A stretch of DNA of 64,000 bases from Desmodus rotundus (GCF_022682495.2 NC_071393.1:117258239-117322238); one strand, 5' to 3'; positions 1 through 10,800 are shown, counted from the stretch's first letter. A program made the numbers and translations. Notes: generated by a model from the letters alone, not told the origin.

Positions 1-1540
1 CTGGAAAAGCTAGGCCGTCTGCGTGTGGGACACTGGGGGTGGGGGGTTGCACTTGGTCCTGGAGGAGAAATAGGAGCTGGAAGCCCTGTTGGCCTCTTGG
101 TTGTTTGTGATGGGCCGGTGAGTGCTCTGTGGCTCGGCATGGTGCCAGGTGCTGAAGCCACTGAGATAGTTTTGTCCCCCATTCAGACTACGAGCAAAGT
201 CGCCGCAGTGAGCTTCGTAGCTGTGTGCCCTTGTTCACGTTACTCGGCCTCTAGAAAGAGTAATAATTAATGCTTATGAAGCCCTTACCAGATGTCAGGC
301 AGCGTGCTTCTCTGTGCGTTATCTTCTCCACTCTGAGACGCGGCTGCTGCAGTCATGCCCATCTCAGGTCAGAAAAGCTGAGGCTTAAACCCAGGCCTTG
401 CTCACTTCATCCTCACGAAGCGCCGGATGAAGGGGCAATGTCCATTCCTGTTTTGCGTATCATCCGTGTTCCGCTGGCTCCTCCTCCCGCCTGGGGCCAC
501 ATCCAGGTTCTGTGCCCCCACTGGGGTCTCCTCACCGAGTGATGACAGATGTACCACAGCAGTGCTGGTGGCTCTGCCCCTTGGAGCTCTTCCCCGTGAC
601 TCAGCAGGACGGGAGCACTGGGTACAGGGAGTCCTGCCTCAGAGACAGGACATCAGGTTTTCCTCCAGCCTCCTTTCAGTGGGCTGTTCAGAGTGTATCC
701 CTAGAGTCTAAAAGCGACATGACAATGCCTGTAAGCAGGGTGCCAGAGGTGGCCCCTGGTATGGACCACCTGCAGCAGGAGCACCTGCAGAGCTTATCAA
801 ACGTACAGGTTCCTGAACCCCAGCCCACTGGGTTCGAGTCCACGCAGGGAAGACCTGAGAAGGTGCATTTTAAACAGATGCCTTTCCAAACCCCAACCCC
901 ATTCGAGAATCTTACAATCTGCTGGTTCACAGGCTGCACTCACAATAAAACACTTTCCTTGACATTTTCACATTCACGGCCAGTATTCAAAAGTTGGAGG
1001 AGTATCGCAGGAAGAACGAACAGACCTGTGCTTCTTTGGAAAGATCTGGCCCGCTCTCCCTCGAAGCACGCACTGGAGGGGTGGGACAGGGCTTGGGCCG
1101 CCCGGTCCTTCCAGTCCCCACCTCTTCCCTCTGGCTTGTGTGGACATTTTGAGTTGGTGACCACTGGCTGTGTCTGTCTGGCCTGGGCTTGGTGAGCAAG
1201 GCCCGAGCCGGTGCACACGTCCTCCCTGTCTGCAGGCCGCCTTTGCCCTGCTTTACAGAGCTGGTGCGGAAGGTGTCAGTTCAGCGCTCCCCACCCCTCT
1301 GCTCATGTCCTTTGGCAGCGCTGCCAGATGTGTTTTTGGAATGATCCAAACACGGAATGTGGCCCCTGCTCCAGGTTGAATACCACCCCCAAGCCCCAAC
1401 ATAAGATCAGGGTTCCTCAAAGCAGAGTTCATGGACACCAGGTCCTCTTGGGGAGGCTTATACCCTAGCTGTGGCCTCCACCCTAGACCTGGAGAATCCA
1501 AATCTCTGAGACGGGGCCTGGGAACCTGCATTTTATTCAT
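1..1540. other. Intergenic sequence, no gene seen
   Basis: Apart from a MIR-like stretch near 255-405, this is moderately GC-rich unique DNA. The open frames here (for example 512-1195 on +) have no recognisable domain, are frequently matched by open frames on the opposite strand and look like chance frames. If human gene order holds, IFT43 lies to the left, but I could not recognise any of its exons here. Confidence 0.6.
255..405 (-). repeat. MIR SINE fragment
   Basis: Diverged match to the reverse complement of MIR: the 'GAAGCCCTTACCAGATGTCA' stretch corresponds to the MIR tail phrase about size and frequency of the lower-case consensus, followed by a degraded core. Old and truncated. Confidence 0.45.
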
Positions 1541-1557
1541 TCATTCATTCATTTATA
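1537..1557. repeat. (ATTC)n simple repeat
   Basis: Five imperfect TTCA units sit directly at the 3' end of the RPS24 retrocopy. This is the position of its poly(A) tail, so the tetranucleotide probably grew out of that tail. Confidence 0.7.
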
Positions 1558-1559
1558 TA

Positions 1560-2065
1560 AAAGTTGTTAGTTTATTCAGCTCATGGAAAATCCACACAAT
1601 CCCCACAAGTCAAGTCACTGAAGAATCTTCCCTCCTGTTGTCTAATCTGTAGCTCACGGTTTGCCAGCACCAACACTGGCCTTGGCAGTCCCCTGACTCT
1701 CTTCTTCCTGTTCTTGCCTTCCTTTCGCTGTTTTCCTTCTTCCCGTACAGGCCGTGTCTTGCAAGTCTATGTTTGGGTTCGTTTTTCTCTGTGTAGTCCA
1801 AGGACTCATAAGTCTTGCTGAAGCCAGTCAGTTGACTTGCCACCACCGAAGCGGGTTCTCAATCCAAACACAAAGAGGACACCTGGTGTGGCCTCACACA
1901 TTTTGCCCAGTTTTCCCCAAATTCCTGTCTTAGGTACTCTTGTTGCCTTCCCACGGTGAAGGACATCCATATCCGCTGAAGTAGTCTGCTGGTCGTGAAC
2001 TTCCCGGTCCAGGCGGTTACTGTGCTGCTCACGATGGCGCCCCAGGCAGCCAGGGAGGAAGAGCA
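1560..2065 (-). pseudogene. RPS24P: Processed pseudogene of ribosomal protein S24
   Basis: The minus strand carries an intronless, decayed copy of the RPS24 mRNA. Two open stretches in different frames (about 2138-1806 and 1846-1610) together cover nearly the whole small-subunit protein, including recognisable segments [13 protein letters not shown] and [14 protein letters not shown]. The original start codon, at 2032-2030, reads GTG instead of ATG, a frameshift lies near 1,806-1,846, and a stop at 1656-1654 follows a normal C-terminus. A short 5' leader is visible to about 2,065 and a 3' UTR with an AATAAA-type signal (GAATAAACT) near 1,575. The TTCATTCA-rich stretch at 1537-1557 may be a degenerated poly(A) tail. 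Absence of introns plus the 3' UTR indicates retrocopying by LINE machinery. It is not expected to make protein. Confidence 0.92.
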
Positions 2066-2690
2066 TGGGATCGCGCATTTTAAATGTGGTGCCCCGGGTG
2101 GGTTTGATGCACTTCAGGGCATGAAGACCCATAGTCATCTGGAAGAAAGGCCGTAGGTTTAATTGGGCACCGGATCAGATGAGCCACTTGGGTCTTCGGC
2201 CTCCCTGAGAGAAGAGGGCCCTTTCCCCAGCCATGAGCCTCCACCACAAGCAAGCCCTGCTCCTGCAGCATCCCCCCGCCCCCAGGGCCGCGGGCACCTG
2301 CTTCAGCCCTCTATCGGATTCCATCTCCTGTCACTTTCAGGACCAGTTCATTATTCCTTTATTATTCCCGTTCTGCTGCTTATCATTATTAATAATCACT
2401 CTAGACAGGCCAGGGTGCTGACAGCTCCCCCTTGTCCATTCTTTCTGTCTGTTTTAATCCTGCCTGCTTATCTGGCATTCACCTGATCTTTTCCCCATTT
2501 AATTAAGCAGTGCCGGTCAGCCCACTACGGCCCACGGCCCATGCGGAGATGGGACTGATCGGTTCTCCTGATAGACAGAGGAGTGACGAGCTCTGTGGCC
2601 AGAGGGGCCCGAGGGCAGGGGTACGAGTCCTGGGAAGGGCCACAGTGGGTCTGCAGAGCTGGGGAGGCCAGAGTGCTGATGACCAGTACC
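2066..2690. other. Intergenic sequence, nothing recognised
   Basis: Unique DNA with an AT-rich patch at 2,345-2,400 (TTATTATTAATAATCAC). No gene, no confidently named repeat. Confidence 0.5.
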
Positions 2691-2694
2691 CACT

Positions 2695-2860
2695 GAGAAG
2701 CAATGCTTCTCAAACCTTAGTAGGCCTCCATCCCCTGAGGGCCTGCTGAACGCGCAGGTTGCTGGGCCCACCCCCTGGGATTCTGGCTCAGTAGCTGACC
2801 ATGAATCTGAATACTGAATAAACTCCCAGGTTCTGAGGCCCACACTTTGAGTGGTCCTTA
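2695..2860 (+). mobile_element. MER5A-type hAT-Charlie DNA transposon fragment
   Basis: The segment starts with a GCTTCTCAAACCTTAGTAGG-type terminus and ends with CACACTTTGAGTGGTCC, the paired ends of the short non-autonomous MER5 family. The interior includes the typical 'gggccc..ccctgggattctg' and 'ctcccaggttctgaggccc' phrases. No coding capacity. Confidence 0.75.
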
Positions 2861-2869
2861 GTTTGTGGG

Positions 2870-3660
2870 CCAACCCCAGCTTAGTGCTGGACTCTGGCCT
2901 GGCCCGAGCGTGCCTTGCTGGGAATGGATTGAGGAGGAAGAGACGTGTGCGGTGGGGCAGGGGAATCATTGCAGTCCCCCCATGCGAGGGACTGAGGGAC
3001 TGGATGAGGGACTGAGCCAAGGGGTGCTGGGGCCGAAAGGAAGGGACGGATGTGGACTTGACACCTGGTCTTGTGTGCAGTAAAAGAGAGAGAAAGACAC
3101 CTCCGCGGTTTTGAGCGACTGTCAGCACGGAGGTGCTGGACCGAACCAAGTCCAAAGGGAATACATGGGGAGGGCTGGGATATGCTGAGACAAGCCACAG
3201 GACTTGCGGGGGCCTAGTGAAAAACCAAAATGCTGGGACTCCTGTTCAAGAATTAAGAGTTTCAAGACAGGGGCACCAGAGCCTGAGAGCACGCGCGGGG
3301 TCTTTCCAAAGTGCAAGGCTCCGTGCGACACGGGGGGTGGATGCCATGAAACTGGGGGCTCCGGCTGTAGTGAGCCAGCCAGACAGAAAGGGCCATCACA
3401 CTGGCCTGCCAATCCCTCTGCGGTCCCTTAGTTGATTGGTATGTCCCCTTGTGACGCCATAAGAGACAGAAGCAGGGTCATGGGGCCCAAGATTCACAAT
3501 TCGGAGTCCTCTGAGCTGCACCTAGGAAAGCACAGTGGGTACAATCCACATGGAAGTTGCTGGTCAGACAGGAAACCAGCCCGTGGCCAGTGTTTGCACA
3601 AAGCCTCTTACCTTCAGGAGACTCCCACAGTACCGCGCATGGGCCTTTCGTGGTTTAACT
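2870..3660. other. Intergenic sequence, no gene seen
   Basis: Unique, GC-moderate DNA. The overlapping minus-strand open frame at 2517-3155 (212 codons) crosses the MER5A element and has no recognisable domain, so it is treated as chance. Confidence 0.5.
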
Positions 3661-3664
3661 TACC

Positions 3665-3845
3665 GTTTATTGCGCAGTTACCCTGTTCCAGGCACTGCAC
3701 AAAGCCCTTTAATGTTACTTGAGTGCATCCTTGCGGTGAGTGTATGAAGTGTGTATTGTCTCCCCTCTTTTTACAGATGGGGAAACTGAGGTAGAGAACG
3801 GGCAGGGTGACTTGCCTGGCAAGTAAGAGAGTCAGCTCATTAGAC
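3665..3845 (-). repeat. MIR SINE
   Basis: Reverse MIR: a CCAGGCACTGCACAAAGCCC phrase, then TTTTTACAGATGGGGAAACT and a degraded 'acttgcctggcaagtaagag' end. Confidence 0.75.
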
Positions 3846-4025
3846 CCGAGTATGCATGTGTTTGGGCTGAGAGGTGCTCCGCGCTAATGAGCGTTTGGGG
3901 CTGACGTGGTGGGGGCGCCGGGGAGCAGACACGCGCCGGGCCGGGTGTTGGGATACCCAAGTGCCAGCCAAAGATGGAAGGATTTAGAGCAATTAAAATG
4001 TTTTGCCTGGGAGCTGTTTGGAGCC

Positions 4026-4050
4026 TTTTTTTTTTTTTTTTTTTTTTTTT
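4026..4050 (+). repeat. Poly(T) run
   Basis: Twenty-five consecutive T. It may be the A-tail of a minus-strand retroelement, but no element body is recognisable beside it. Confidence 0.9.
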
Positions 4051-4084
4051 GAAGGGAGAGTTTTCTGACTTCAAGGTGTTAACA

Positions 4085-4330
4085 GGCTCTCTAAATGGTT
4101 TTGTTTTTTAACTGCAGCAAATGGCCGTGGAGCCATTAGGGTTTGCCTCTCTGTTGTTTCCGTCCTCCTCCTCCTATTTATTCTGTTTAATTCAGTCGGG
4201 TAGCTCCGGGGCAATGGAGATCAATACTCCTCTTTGATAGAAAAGAGTCAGGTTTGAAACCTAGAGATAAAACTGACACATTTTGTATAAATTTAATTAA
4301 AAATGCACCTTTAGTGGCTTGTTGCAGGCA
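4085..4330. promoter_or_regulatory. Candidate conserved non-coding element
   Basis: A repeat-free AT-rich block with many developmental-type sites: TTTAATTCAG, CTCTTTGATAG (TCF/LEF-like) and AAATTTAATTAAAAATG. It is bordered by a poly(T) run and a CT repeat. The call rests on composition and motif density only; conservation was not measured. Confidence 0.35.
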
Positions 4331-4339
4331 CAAAGTCGA

Positions 4340-4393
4340 GTGTCTCTGTCTCTGTCTCCCTCTGTCGCCCCCTCTCTCTCTCTCTCTCTCTCT
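4340..4393 (+). repeat. CT-rich simple repeat
   Basis: Interrupted (TCTG/TC)n tract ending in about 11 perfect CT units. Pure pyrimidine on this strand for most of its length. Confidence 0.9.
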
Positions 4394-4734
4394 TCCTTTT
4401 TCTCCATCTCTCCTCTTTCTTGTTCCTGACAGGGAGATTTCCAAACCTGCCTGGCCAACAGCCTTGTTTCATGATTTCAGACCTGAAACTCCGTGCTGAG
4501 GGATGCCGAGGGAAGGCTGTGAAGTTCTAAGCGGATCAGCACCGGCCTTCCTTCTGCAGATCAAGCTGCAGGGAGAGGCTGAGGGAAGCAGAAGCCCCGG
4601 GATGGATCCACTCCTCTTTTCAAAACCCCTTTTGTTTTGGTGCGTCAGCTCAGTAGCTCCTCTGGGCAACGCCGCAGCACCTAGCCCTCTCTTGATGATT
4701 TTGTCCTGCCACCGCAGCTGCCTGTGCCTGCTGG

Positions 4735-4775
4735 GGCCCCCATGGGTCCCCGTGGGTCCCCGTGGGTCCCGAGAC
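4735..4775 (+). repeat. Short tandem repeat, 11-bp unit
   Basis: Three near-perfect copies of a CCGTGGGTCCC-like unit in tandem. Confidence 0.85.
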
Positions 4776-5294
4776 AGCTGGGAGGCGCAGGAGCCTGGAG
4801 CCCCTCTCGGGTGACCCCGGGACTGCTGTTCACATCAGTCTTGTGTTTTACAGTCTGCCTTGCACCTTCCTCCCCGCCGGCATGCCCCCTTTCACTATGC
4901 TCAATCCCATTTGGCTTTCCTCATTTTTCACTTGAGTGGGTTTCCTATCCCCAACTCTGCTCTGGCCTCACTCAGCTCAACACCAATAAAACACACTCAA
5001 CACAGGTAGAACAAGGTGCCCGGGCCGGCGTGACAAATGACTTGCTAGCCCTCACTAAGCACAGCTGTAAATTGCCAACCCGTGGCCCGGGCCTGGACCT
5101 AGTCTCCGCAGTCCCTCAGTGGGGACCAGGCGGCCAGCAGGGCAGCATTTGGCCAGTCCCCAGGGCCTTCCTGGGGACCACTGGTAACTGGGAGGGAGAG
5201 AGGTGGCAGGGTGGGAGGGGAGGAACTCCTGAAATGCTTATACCTGTGGCTTTGGTTAGAGCCGCTCAGACTTCTGAACTTACTGGGCCCTAAC

Positions 5295-5565
5295 TCCAAC
5301 GCTGGAATTTACTGCACACGTGCCATGCACCAGGTACAGCGCTAAAGTTGTATGTTAAACCTTCTTTAATCCTCTATAGAGTTATAGGGGATTAAAGGAT
5401 CCTTCTTTAATCCTCTATAACTCTATAGAGTTATATAGAGTCATATAACTCTACAAGGTATAGTTATATGACTGTCCCTGTTTCGCAGATGAAGCCCCCA
5501 ATGGAGGCTTAGCAAGGTCACACAACTCACCCAAGGCCCATCTGGCTAGTGAATGGGGAGCCAGG
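5295..5565 (-). repeat. MIR SINE with internal inverted/direct repeats
   Basis: The flanks match reverse MIR (ACGTGCCATGCACCAGGTAC; then 'tttcgcagatgaag', 'aaggtcacacaactcaccca'). The middle, 5,359-5,470, is not MIR-like: it has two direct copies of CCTTCTTTAATCCTCTATA and several inverted copies of the 'ctata/gagttat' core, inserted or expanded inside the SINE. Confidence 0.7.
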
Positions 5566-6029
5566 GCTAGGGCTGACGTCATGGGCTCTAAAATCTGGGC
5601 TTGTCCTCACCACGGGCTGGGCACACAGGGAAGCAAGATGTAATCTTCATTCTCCCACGTTTATGGGTTTTGTTGTGGGGACCAGGGGTACTAGAGAAAG
5701 ATCATAGCCAAGTTTACAATGAGCTTCCTTCTCTGCTTTATGAGGCTCCTGCTGCTGGGCACAGAAACTGTGCACACGGGGGCAGATCGCGGCTCCTTCT
5801 CCCAGCAGCCTCTGCTCTTGACCAGACCGGGACCGCGAGGGCGCCCCTACCATACAGAAGAGGAGGCGGGAGGGCAAGGGGGGCTTGTCTAGCACATTCT
5901 CGTGTCAGGGGAGACCCTGGGGCTTGCATTTAGGGTCTGTGGAGTACAGAGCATGTGAATCTGTATCCCATCCTGTCGGCAGCAGGTAGTGTGGTGACAC
6001 GGTGCGTTTGCAGTGTCTTCTGCTCAGAG

Positions 6030-6265
6030 CCTTTGATGGCCGCAGATGGAAATTCAGACCAGAGAGCCAGACATCTCGCGTCTGGGCCACTGGATCTTCC
6101 GCTCTGCCTCCTTCCTCTCTGGCGATGATGAACACTTCTGCTTTGTGTCTAAAAGAGTCCAGATAATTGAAACGGAATTTGAAATCAGCGCCCTGCAGGC
6201 AGCACTTGTTGAAAGAAGACATAAAGATCCTTTGGGTCACTTCTTTTGTCACTTGCATTTAATAA
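6030..6265. promoter_or_regulatory. Candidate conserved non-coding element
   Basis: Repeat-free block containing GAGCCTTTGATGGCC, AGATAATTGAAACGG and GCATTTAATAATCG, with low CpG decay and no open-frame evidence. The composition resembles vertebrate developmental enhancers. Prediction only. Confidence 0.33.
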
Positions 6266-7039
6266 TCGTACCAGGAGGTGTGCGCAAGGGGAGAGGTGGC
6301 ATGTGACCCGGCTTCTTCCCTGGGTGTGCTGGGGAGGGGGCTGAGGAGGGAAGGCGCCAGAGGGGAGCATGAAAGGTGGAGAGAGTTCTCTCTATAGGAC
6401 AGGGGCAGAGGAAAGGGCACGGCTTGGGACATGGCTTGGGTGGCTGAGATGAAGGCCGGGCTGATGTGCCGGGGGCCCTCTTCTCCAGTCCCCTGCACAT
6501 CCTCCGCGCACCCCCATGCCTCATCCTTTCTGAGGGGTTGCAGGGAGGTAGCTGGAGCCCAGGAGCCCCAGGAGCCCCAGGTGGTGATTTCAAACAGGCT
6601 GCACTTGGACTCTCTGTATCAAAGCTTGCGACATGGCCACAAACTCAGTACTGCCAGCTCCAGGGACTGGCAGTGCCGCCCATCTGAGGGCAGATGTGGC
6701 CTCCGGGCTGTGGGTCCATCCGTGGGCTTTCACGGTGTCCTCTGGGGGTCCTCCAACCTGCTGCTCCCGAGAGTCATACGGAATCATGTTTGGGTCCTTC
6801 AGGAATGTTCCCCTTTTACAGCGATACTGCCCCTCTCCCCCATACCCACGCACTGCTCATATGTGCTCACCACTCCTCCAACCTCCAAAATCGCTTCCGC
6901 CTGCCCCTGTGAGGCTCCCCGATCCTGGCTGCATGAGCCTGTGGACTTGTCAATCCTAAGGGCTCCCTGCCGCACCCTGTGCCCACATCATTGTAGGGTA
7001 CGGGCCGCGGTAAAGAGCTCAGGCTCTTGGAGGTGGAGA

Positions 7040-7435
7040 GACAGAGCTATGAGCCCCACAAATTCGTATGTTGGAGTCCAAACCCCCAATACCTCACAAT
7101 GTGACTTGTGAGGGAGATTTGGAGATAGGGCATCTAAAGAGGTGATTCAGGTAAAATGAGGTCATATGGGTGACCTTTAATCCAGTGTGATGGGTGTGCT
7201 TATAAGAAGAGGGACAGGCACCAGGGGGCGGTTTGTGCACAAAGGAGAGCCCATGTAAGGACACGGAGGGGTTGGCCATCCACGGGCCAGGGAGGGAGGC
7301 CGCAGGGGAAACCAGCCCTGCCAACACCCTGAGCTTGGACTCCCAGCCTCCAGAACTGGGAGAAAATAACTTTCTGTTGTGTGAGCCACCAGTGTGTGGG
7401 ATTTGGGTATGGCAGCCCTAGCAAGCTAACGCAGT
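7040..7435 (+). mobile_element. MLT1-type MaLR solo LTR
   Basis: Recognisable along its length: AAATTCGTATGTTGGAGTCC near the 5' end, 'ggagatagggcatctaaagagg', 'cttataagaagagg', CCAGCCTCCAGAACTGGGAG, and a 3' end 'ggcagccctagcaagctaac'. A solo LTR of an ancient ERVL-MaLR retrotransposon with no internal coding region attached. The plus open frame at 6431-7111 runs into it and is not a gene. Confidence 0.85.
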
Positions 7436-7439
7436 GGGG

Positions 7440-8145
7440 TGGTGCAGGGGACACTTGCCTGGGATGTTCCTTGCCCTGGGTCCCTTCCCTCCTGAGCCCC
7501 GACATGTACAGCGTGTGCTTGAAAGAACCAGAGCGTAACTCTAGCTGCTTTCTTTCCCAGTGGGGCCAGAATCCAGATGACACACGGCTCAAGGAGGGAA
7601 ATTCTCGTGCTGGTCTTTGCCCATGGTTCTTTCTCCTAGGTCCAGGGCTGCCCCCTCCAGGCCCTGGGGTGCTCACACTTCTGTGATGCCCAACTTCAGT
7701 CTCTTTCTTCTGCTCCATGTCTCTTGCCCTTTTGCCACTGGTCAGAAAAAGCATACCATGTTGGCGACCTAAGGGGATTCTTGACCTCTGCAGAAGCCAG
7801 AGTCCTAGTACATACCAGAAAAGAAGGCATGAATGAAAAGCGTCTAACAGTCTGAATGTCAGGTGTGAGTCATGGAAATTCCTCCCCTGCCCAAGGGTCT
7901 GGCCTTTTCCCTACAGTGTTCACAGGACCATCAGCTGCAAAGAGAAACAGGCCCTGACTTTGAGGCTGTAGCTTGAGATTTTTTGCTGAATTTTTTCCTG
8001 AGTTAGAGTCTTTATCTGGGAGTGGGGGCTGGGGAGACCCAGAGGTTCAATGCCACAGACTGAGTGCTGTCTAGGCGTCAGGGTTCAGTGAAACATGGGG
8101 CAAGATGGCCATGAGGGTGAGTGGTCTGTCAACGCGCTTGAATCC
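7440..8145. other. Intergenic sequence, nothing recognised
   Basis: Unique DNA; no repeat or gene that I can name. Confidence 0.5.
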
Positions 8146-8149
8146 CATG

Positions 8150-8495
8150 GTTATAACATGGAGCCAAAAAAGTGAGCTGCAAAAGAAGAAAAGTGATGTG
8201 GCGGGTGTTTAGATAGATTTTAAAGCATGCAAAGCAACGGTGCGTTTTGTTTAGGGATGTGTTAGGGATGCTAAAAGCCTAAGGAAATGCACGGGGATGA
8301 TACACACCAAGTTCAGGACAGTGGCTCCCCTGAGGGGAGGGGTGCAGGTGCAGAGGGGTGCCTGGGGGCCTTCGTTCGAATTTGGAAAACAACATGTGTG
8401 ATTTCTTAAGCCAGAGGGTGAAGGTATAAGAGTCTCTTAGATTATTCTTCATACCTTTCTGAGGTCTTAAGTATTTTATTTTATATACATAATGT
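8150..8495 (+). mobile_element. Old L1 (L1ME-like) 3' end
   Basis: Degraded L1M 3' UTR: 'gagctgcaaaagaagaaaag', 'gatgatacacaccaagttcagga', 'gtggctcccctgaggggagg', ending in an A/T-rich 'tattttattttatatacataatg'. No ORF2 remains. Confidence 0.55.
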
Positions 8496-8499
8496 AGGC

Positions 8500-9180
8500 T
8501 AGGCTAACTTTGCAAAACCCAATGGAATTTTGCCCAGAAGCCCCCTGGATGGGTGAGCAGCAGGATGAAGGCATCCCCACGGACAGTGTGCCGTGGTGGG
8601 CGGGGGTGCACCTGGCACCCTGCTCCCCTCGCCTGTGCCCGCCGGTGCCTTTGCCCACACACTCCCGGCCCCTCTGCTGCCTTCTCTGCCTGTGCCTGGC
8701 AGGCCCTCCCCGTCTGCTGGCTGTGCCATTCCTCACCCGGCCATGCGTCCTGTCTGGGCTGCAGAGCCAGCAAAGTCTCTGGCCCATGTCCCTGTTCCCA
8801 GTGAGGCAGAGGGGCTTTGGAACATGTGTTTCTGGGAGGCAGACACCAGCTGGCTGGGGAGACATTTGCATATTCATCTGAGCCCCCCAGAGCCAAGCCA
8901 GGATGGTGAGGAGGAGGCTGTGGTGGGGCAGAGGGAAGGGAAGGCTCTGGTCAGCTAGAGGTCAGGAGGAACAGATTTCGGATGGAAGGGACAGATGGTT
9001 AAAGCAGAAAAGGAGGGAGGAGAGCAAATCCTGACTCTCCCATGAAGGAAGGCATTCGAAAGTCCTAAAATGTCTCATCTCTTCGCAGGGCTTTGCGGCG
9101 TCCACAGCCTTCTCTCTTGCTTTGCCGGAACCACAGATGCTCTTATGTTTCACTGGACTCCTCATTGTTGTCACGCAAAG
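8500..9180. other. Intergenic sequence, no gene seen
   Basis: GC-rich unique DNA with overlapping chance open frames on both strands (8476-8958). None has a recognisable domain. Confidence 0.5.
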
Positions 9181-9184
9181 TAGG

Positions 9185-9290
9185 CGTTGACATCATCCCA
9201 TTTTACAGACGGGGAACCTGAGGCTCAGCCACGTTAGACCCCTTGCTCGAGATCACAGGGCTAGGGCGTGGGCGAGTATTTGGGTTCCTG
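9185..9290 (-). repeat. MIR SINE fragment
   Basis: CCCATTTTACAGACGGGGAA followed by 'cctgaggctcagcc' and 'agatcacagggctag' matches reverse MIR core and end. Confidence 0.75.
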
Positions 9291-9399
9291 GTCTAAGTGT
9301 TCTTCCCCCGCCCCGCAGAGCCAGCTGAACCTGCTGCCTCTGCTTGCTCATCTCGCATTTTCCTCTCAGCACCCCAAGAGGTTTCCGAGCCCTGCGTCC

Positions 9400-9760
9400 C
9401 ATTGAAACTGGTCTCCTGTAGGTCACCAGAGACTCCCCACTGCCTTGTTGCCAAATTCAATGTCACTTCTCTGTGGTCACCTAACTTGGTCTCTCCATAG
9501 CATTTGACACAGGTGTCCACTGACCTATCCCTTCTTCCTGAGTCAGCAGGCCCCTTTGTCGCCATGACAACACGGGCTCTGGTTTCCCTCCCACCTCCTC
9601 GGCTGCTCCTTCTCATCTCTTCTGCAGGCTGGGCTCCACCCCTGCAGGCCGGAGTGCCCAGAACTTAGCCCTCAGCCCTCCTTCCCTTCTCTTCTCTCTA
9701 TGCATCAGCCTGCGCCACCTGTTCGGTCCTGGCACTTCACATACTGTCTGTGCTCAAGCC
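9400..9760 (+). mobile_element. L2-type LINE reverse-transcriptase remnant
   Basis: The plus strand matches a decayed L2 reverse transcriptase: 'ggtcaccagagactccccac', 'catttgacacaggtgtccactg', 'ccctcccacctcctcggctg', then a degraded equivalent of the QGxxLGPxLF region at about 9,645-9,690. No open frame survives; it is a LINE fossil. Confidence 0.7.
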
Positions 9761-9764
9761 TGTT

Positions 9765-10550
9765 TTGTTGTTGAAAGCCTGGGACAGCTGAGTCAACAGA
9801 AATAAGAAATCATACTGTTTCAGCCTGTTCTAAAGTGATTCCAAGCTTTTTTCCTAGTTTGTAGGAACATGTAGCATAAAGTTGTGTTATGTTCTTGGAT
9901 TTTTTTCCCAAGGTTTTTTTTTTTTTTATATAGCAATGAGTTCATTTCATGTGCAATTTTCCAGCATCTGACAAAGGACTTAGATCAGAGGGACAAGTTG
10001 ACAGGAGGGGATCAGGATGGGAGAAGATGTTGACGAGGCACTCTGTGAGGAATGGCCAGAGCAACCGGGCCTATTTGTCCCGCAGAAGAGTTGTCAGTAG
10101 CTGTTTTCGGAGGTATCCTAAGAAGGGCCCATGGATGTATATTGTATGACTTTAGGGTGAAAGTTAGAATCGATGGTTCAAAGTTCAGCTGATGCAGATG
10201 ACAGCTTAGTGTAGAGGGAACACTCCGGGATGAACAGATGCCCCAGGTTGGGATGGAAAGCGCTGATGGAGGTAGTGAGTCACCACCATCGAGGCATCCC
10301 ACCCGAAGCCAGAGGTTGTTGAGAAGACTGCAACATCAGGAGGTGGTGCCAGGACCGGTGCGGGTCTTTCTAGCTGTCAAGTTCCTCCATTGGGCAGATG
10401 GAAATATAAGTGAACAGGAGACCCAAATCTAGGGGTGCAGCAGAAGTCTGCCTATGTCTCTCCCCGGCATCCTGAGGTGGGGGTCTGCAGGCTCCTCACC
10501 AGGAACAATAGGAGTAGGCCTGGTAGGGCTGGGAAGGCCCACTGCTCGTG
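9765..10550. other. Intergenic sequence, nothing recognised
   Basis: Unique DNA with an interrupted poly(T) stretch at 9,900-9,930. No supported gene. Confidence 0.5.
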
Positions 10551-10559
10551 CTGGCCAAG

Positions 10560-10800
10560 CCAGCTCCTGCACACACATGGACCCTGTGTACACACAGACC
10601 CTGCACACACATGAGCCCTGCACATGCACACAGACCCTGCACACACATGGACCTCACACATATTCAGATCCTGTGCATACACACAGACTCTGCACACACA
10701 TGGACCCTGCACACATGGGCCCTGCACATGCACACAGACTCTGCACATGCATGGACCCTGTGCACACATGGTCTCTAGACACACAGGCTTCCTGTGCATG
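10560..10800 (+). repeat. CA-rich minisatellite
   Basis: About ten imperfect units built from CACACACATGGACCCTG and CACACAGACCCTGCACA, roughly 17-36 bp each. The repeats are similar enough to keep several frames open on both strands (repeating Thr-His-Gly-Pro-Cys on +), which explains the cysteine-rich open frames at 10429-10963. These are by-products of the repeat, not genes. Confidence 0.9.

Noticed and set aside
512..1195. 227-codon plus-strand open frame
   Set aside because: No domain, no splice signals, overlapped by open frames on the other strand in GC-rich DNA.
1..1540. Possible 3' exons of IFT43, the expected left neighbour
   Set aside because: No segment resembling the known C-terminal protein or a long 3' UTR could be recognised.
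2517..3155. 212-codon minus-strand open frame
   Set aside because: Crosses a MER5A transposon and has no recognisable protein family.
6431..7111. 226-codon plus-strand open frame
   Set aside because: Runs into an MLT1 LTR; composition is that of random GC-rich DNA.
10560..10800. Regularly spaced repeats considered as a CRISPR-like array
   Set aside because: Units are imperfect tandem CA-rich repeats without unique spacers, in a mammalian genome.
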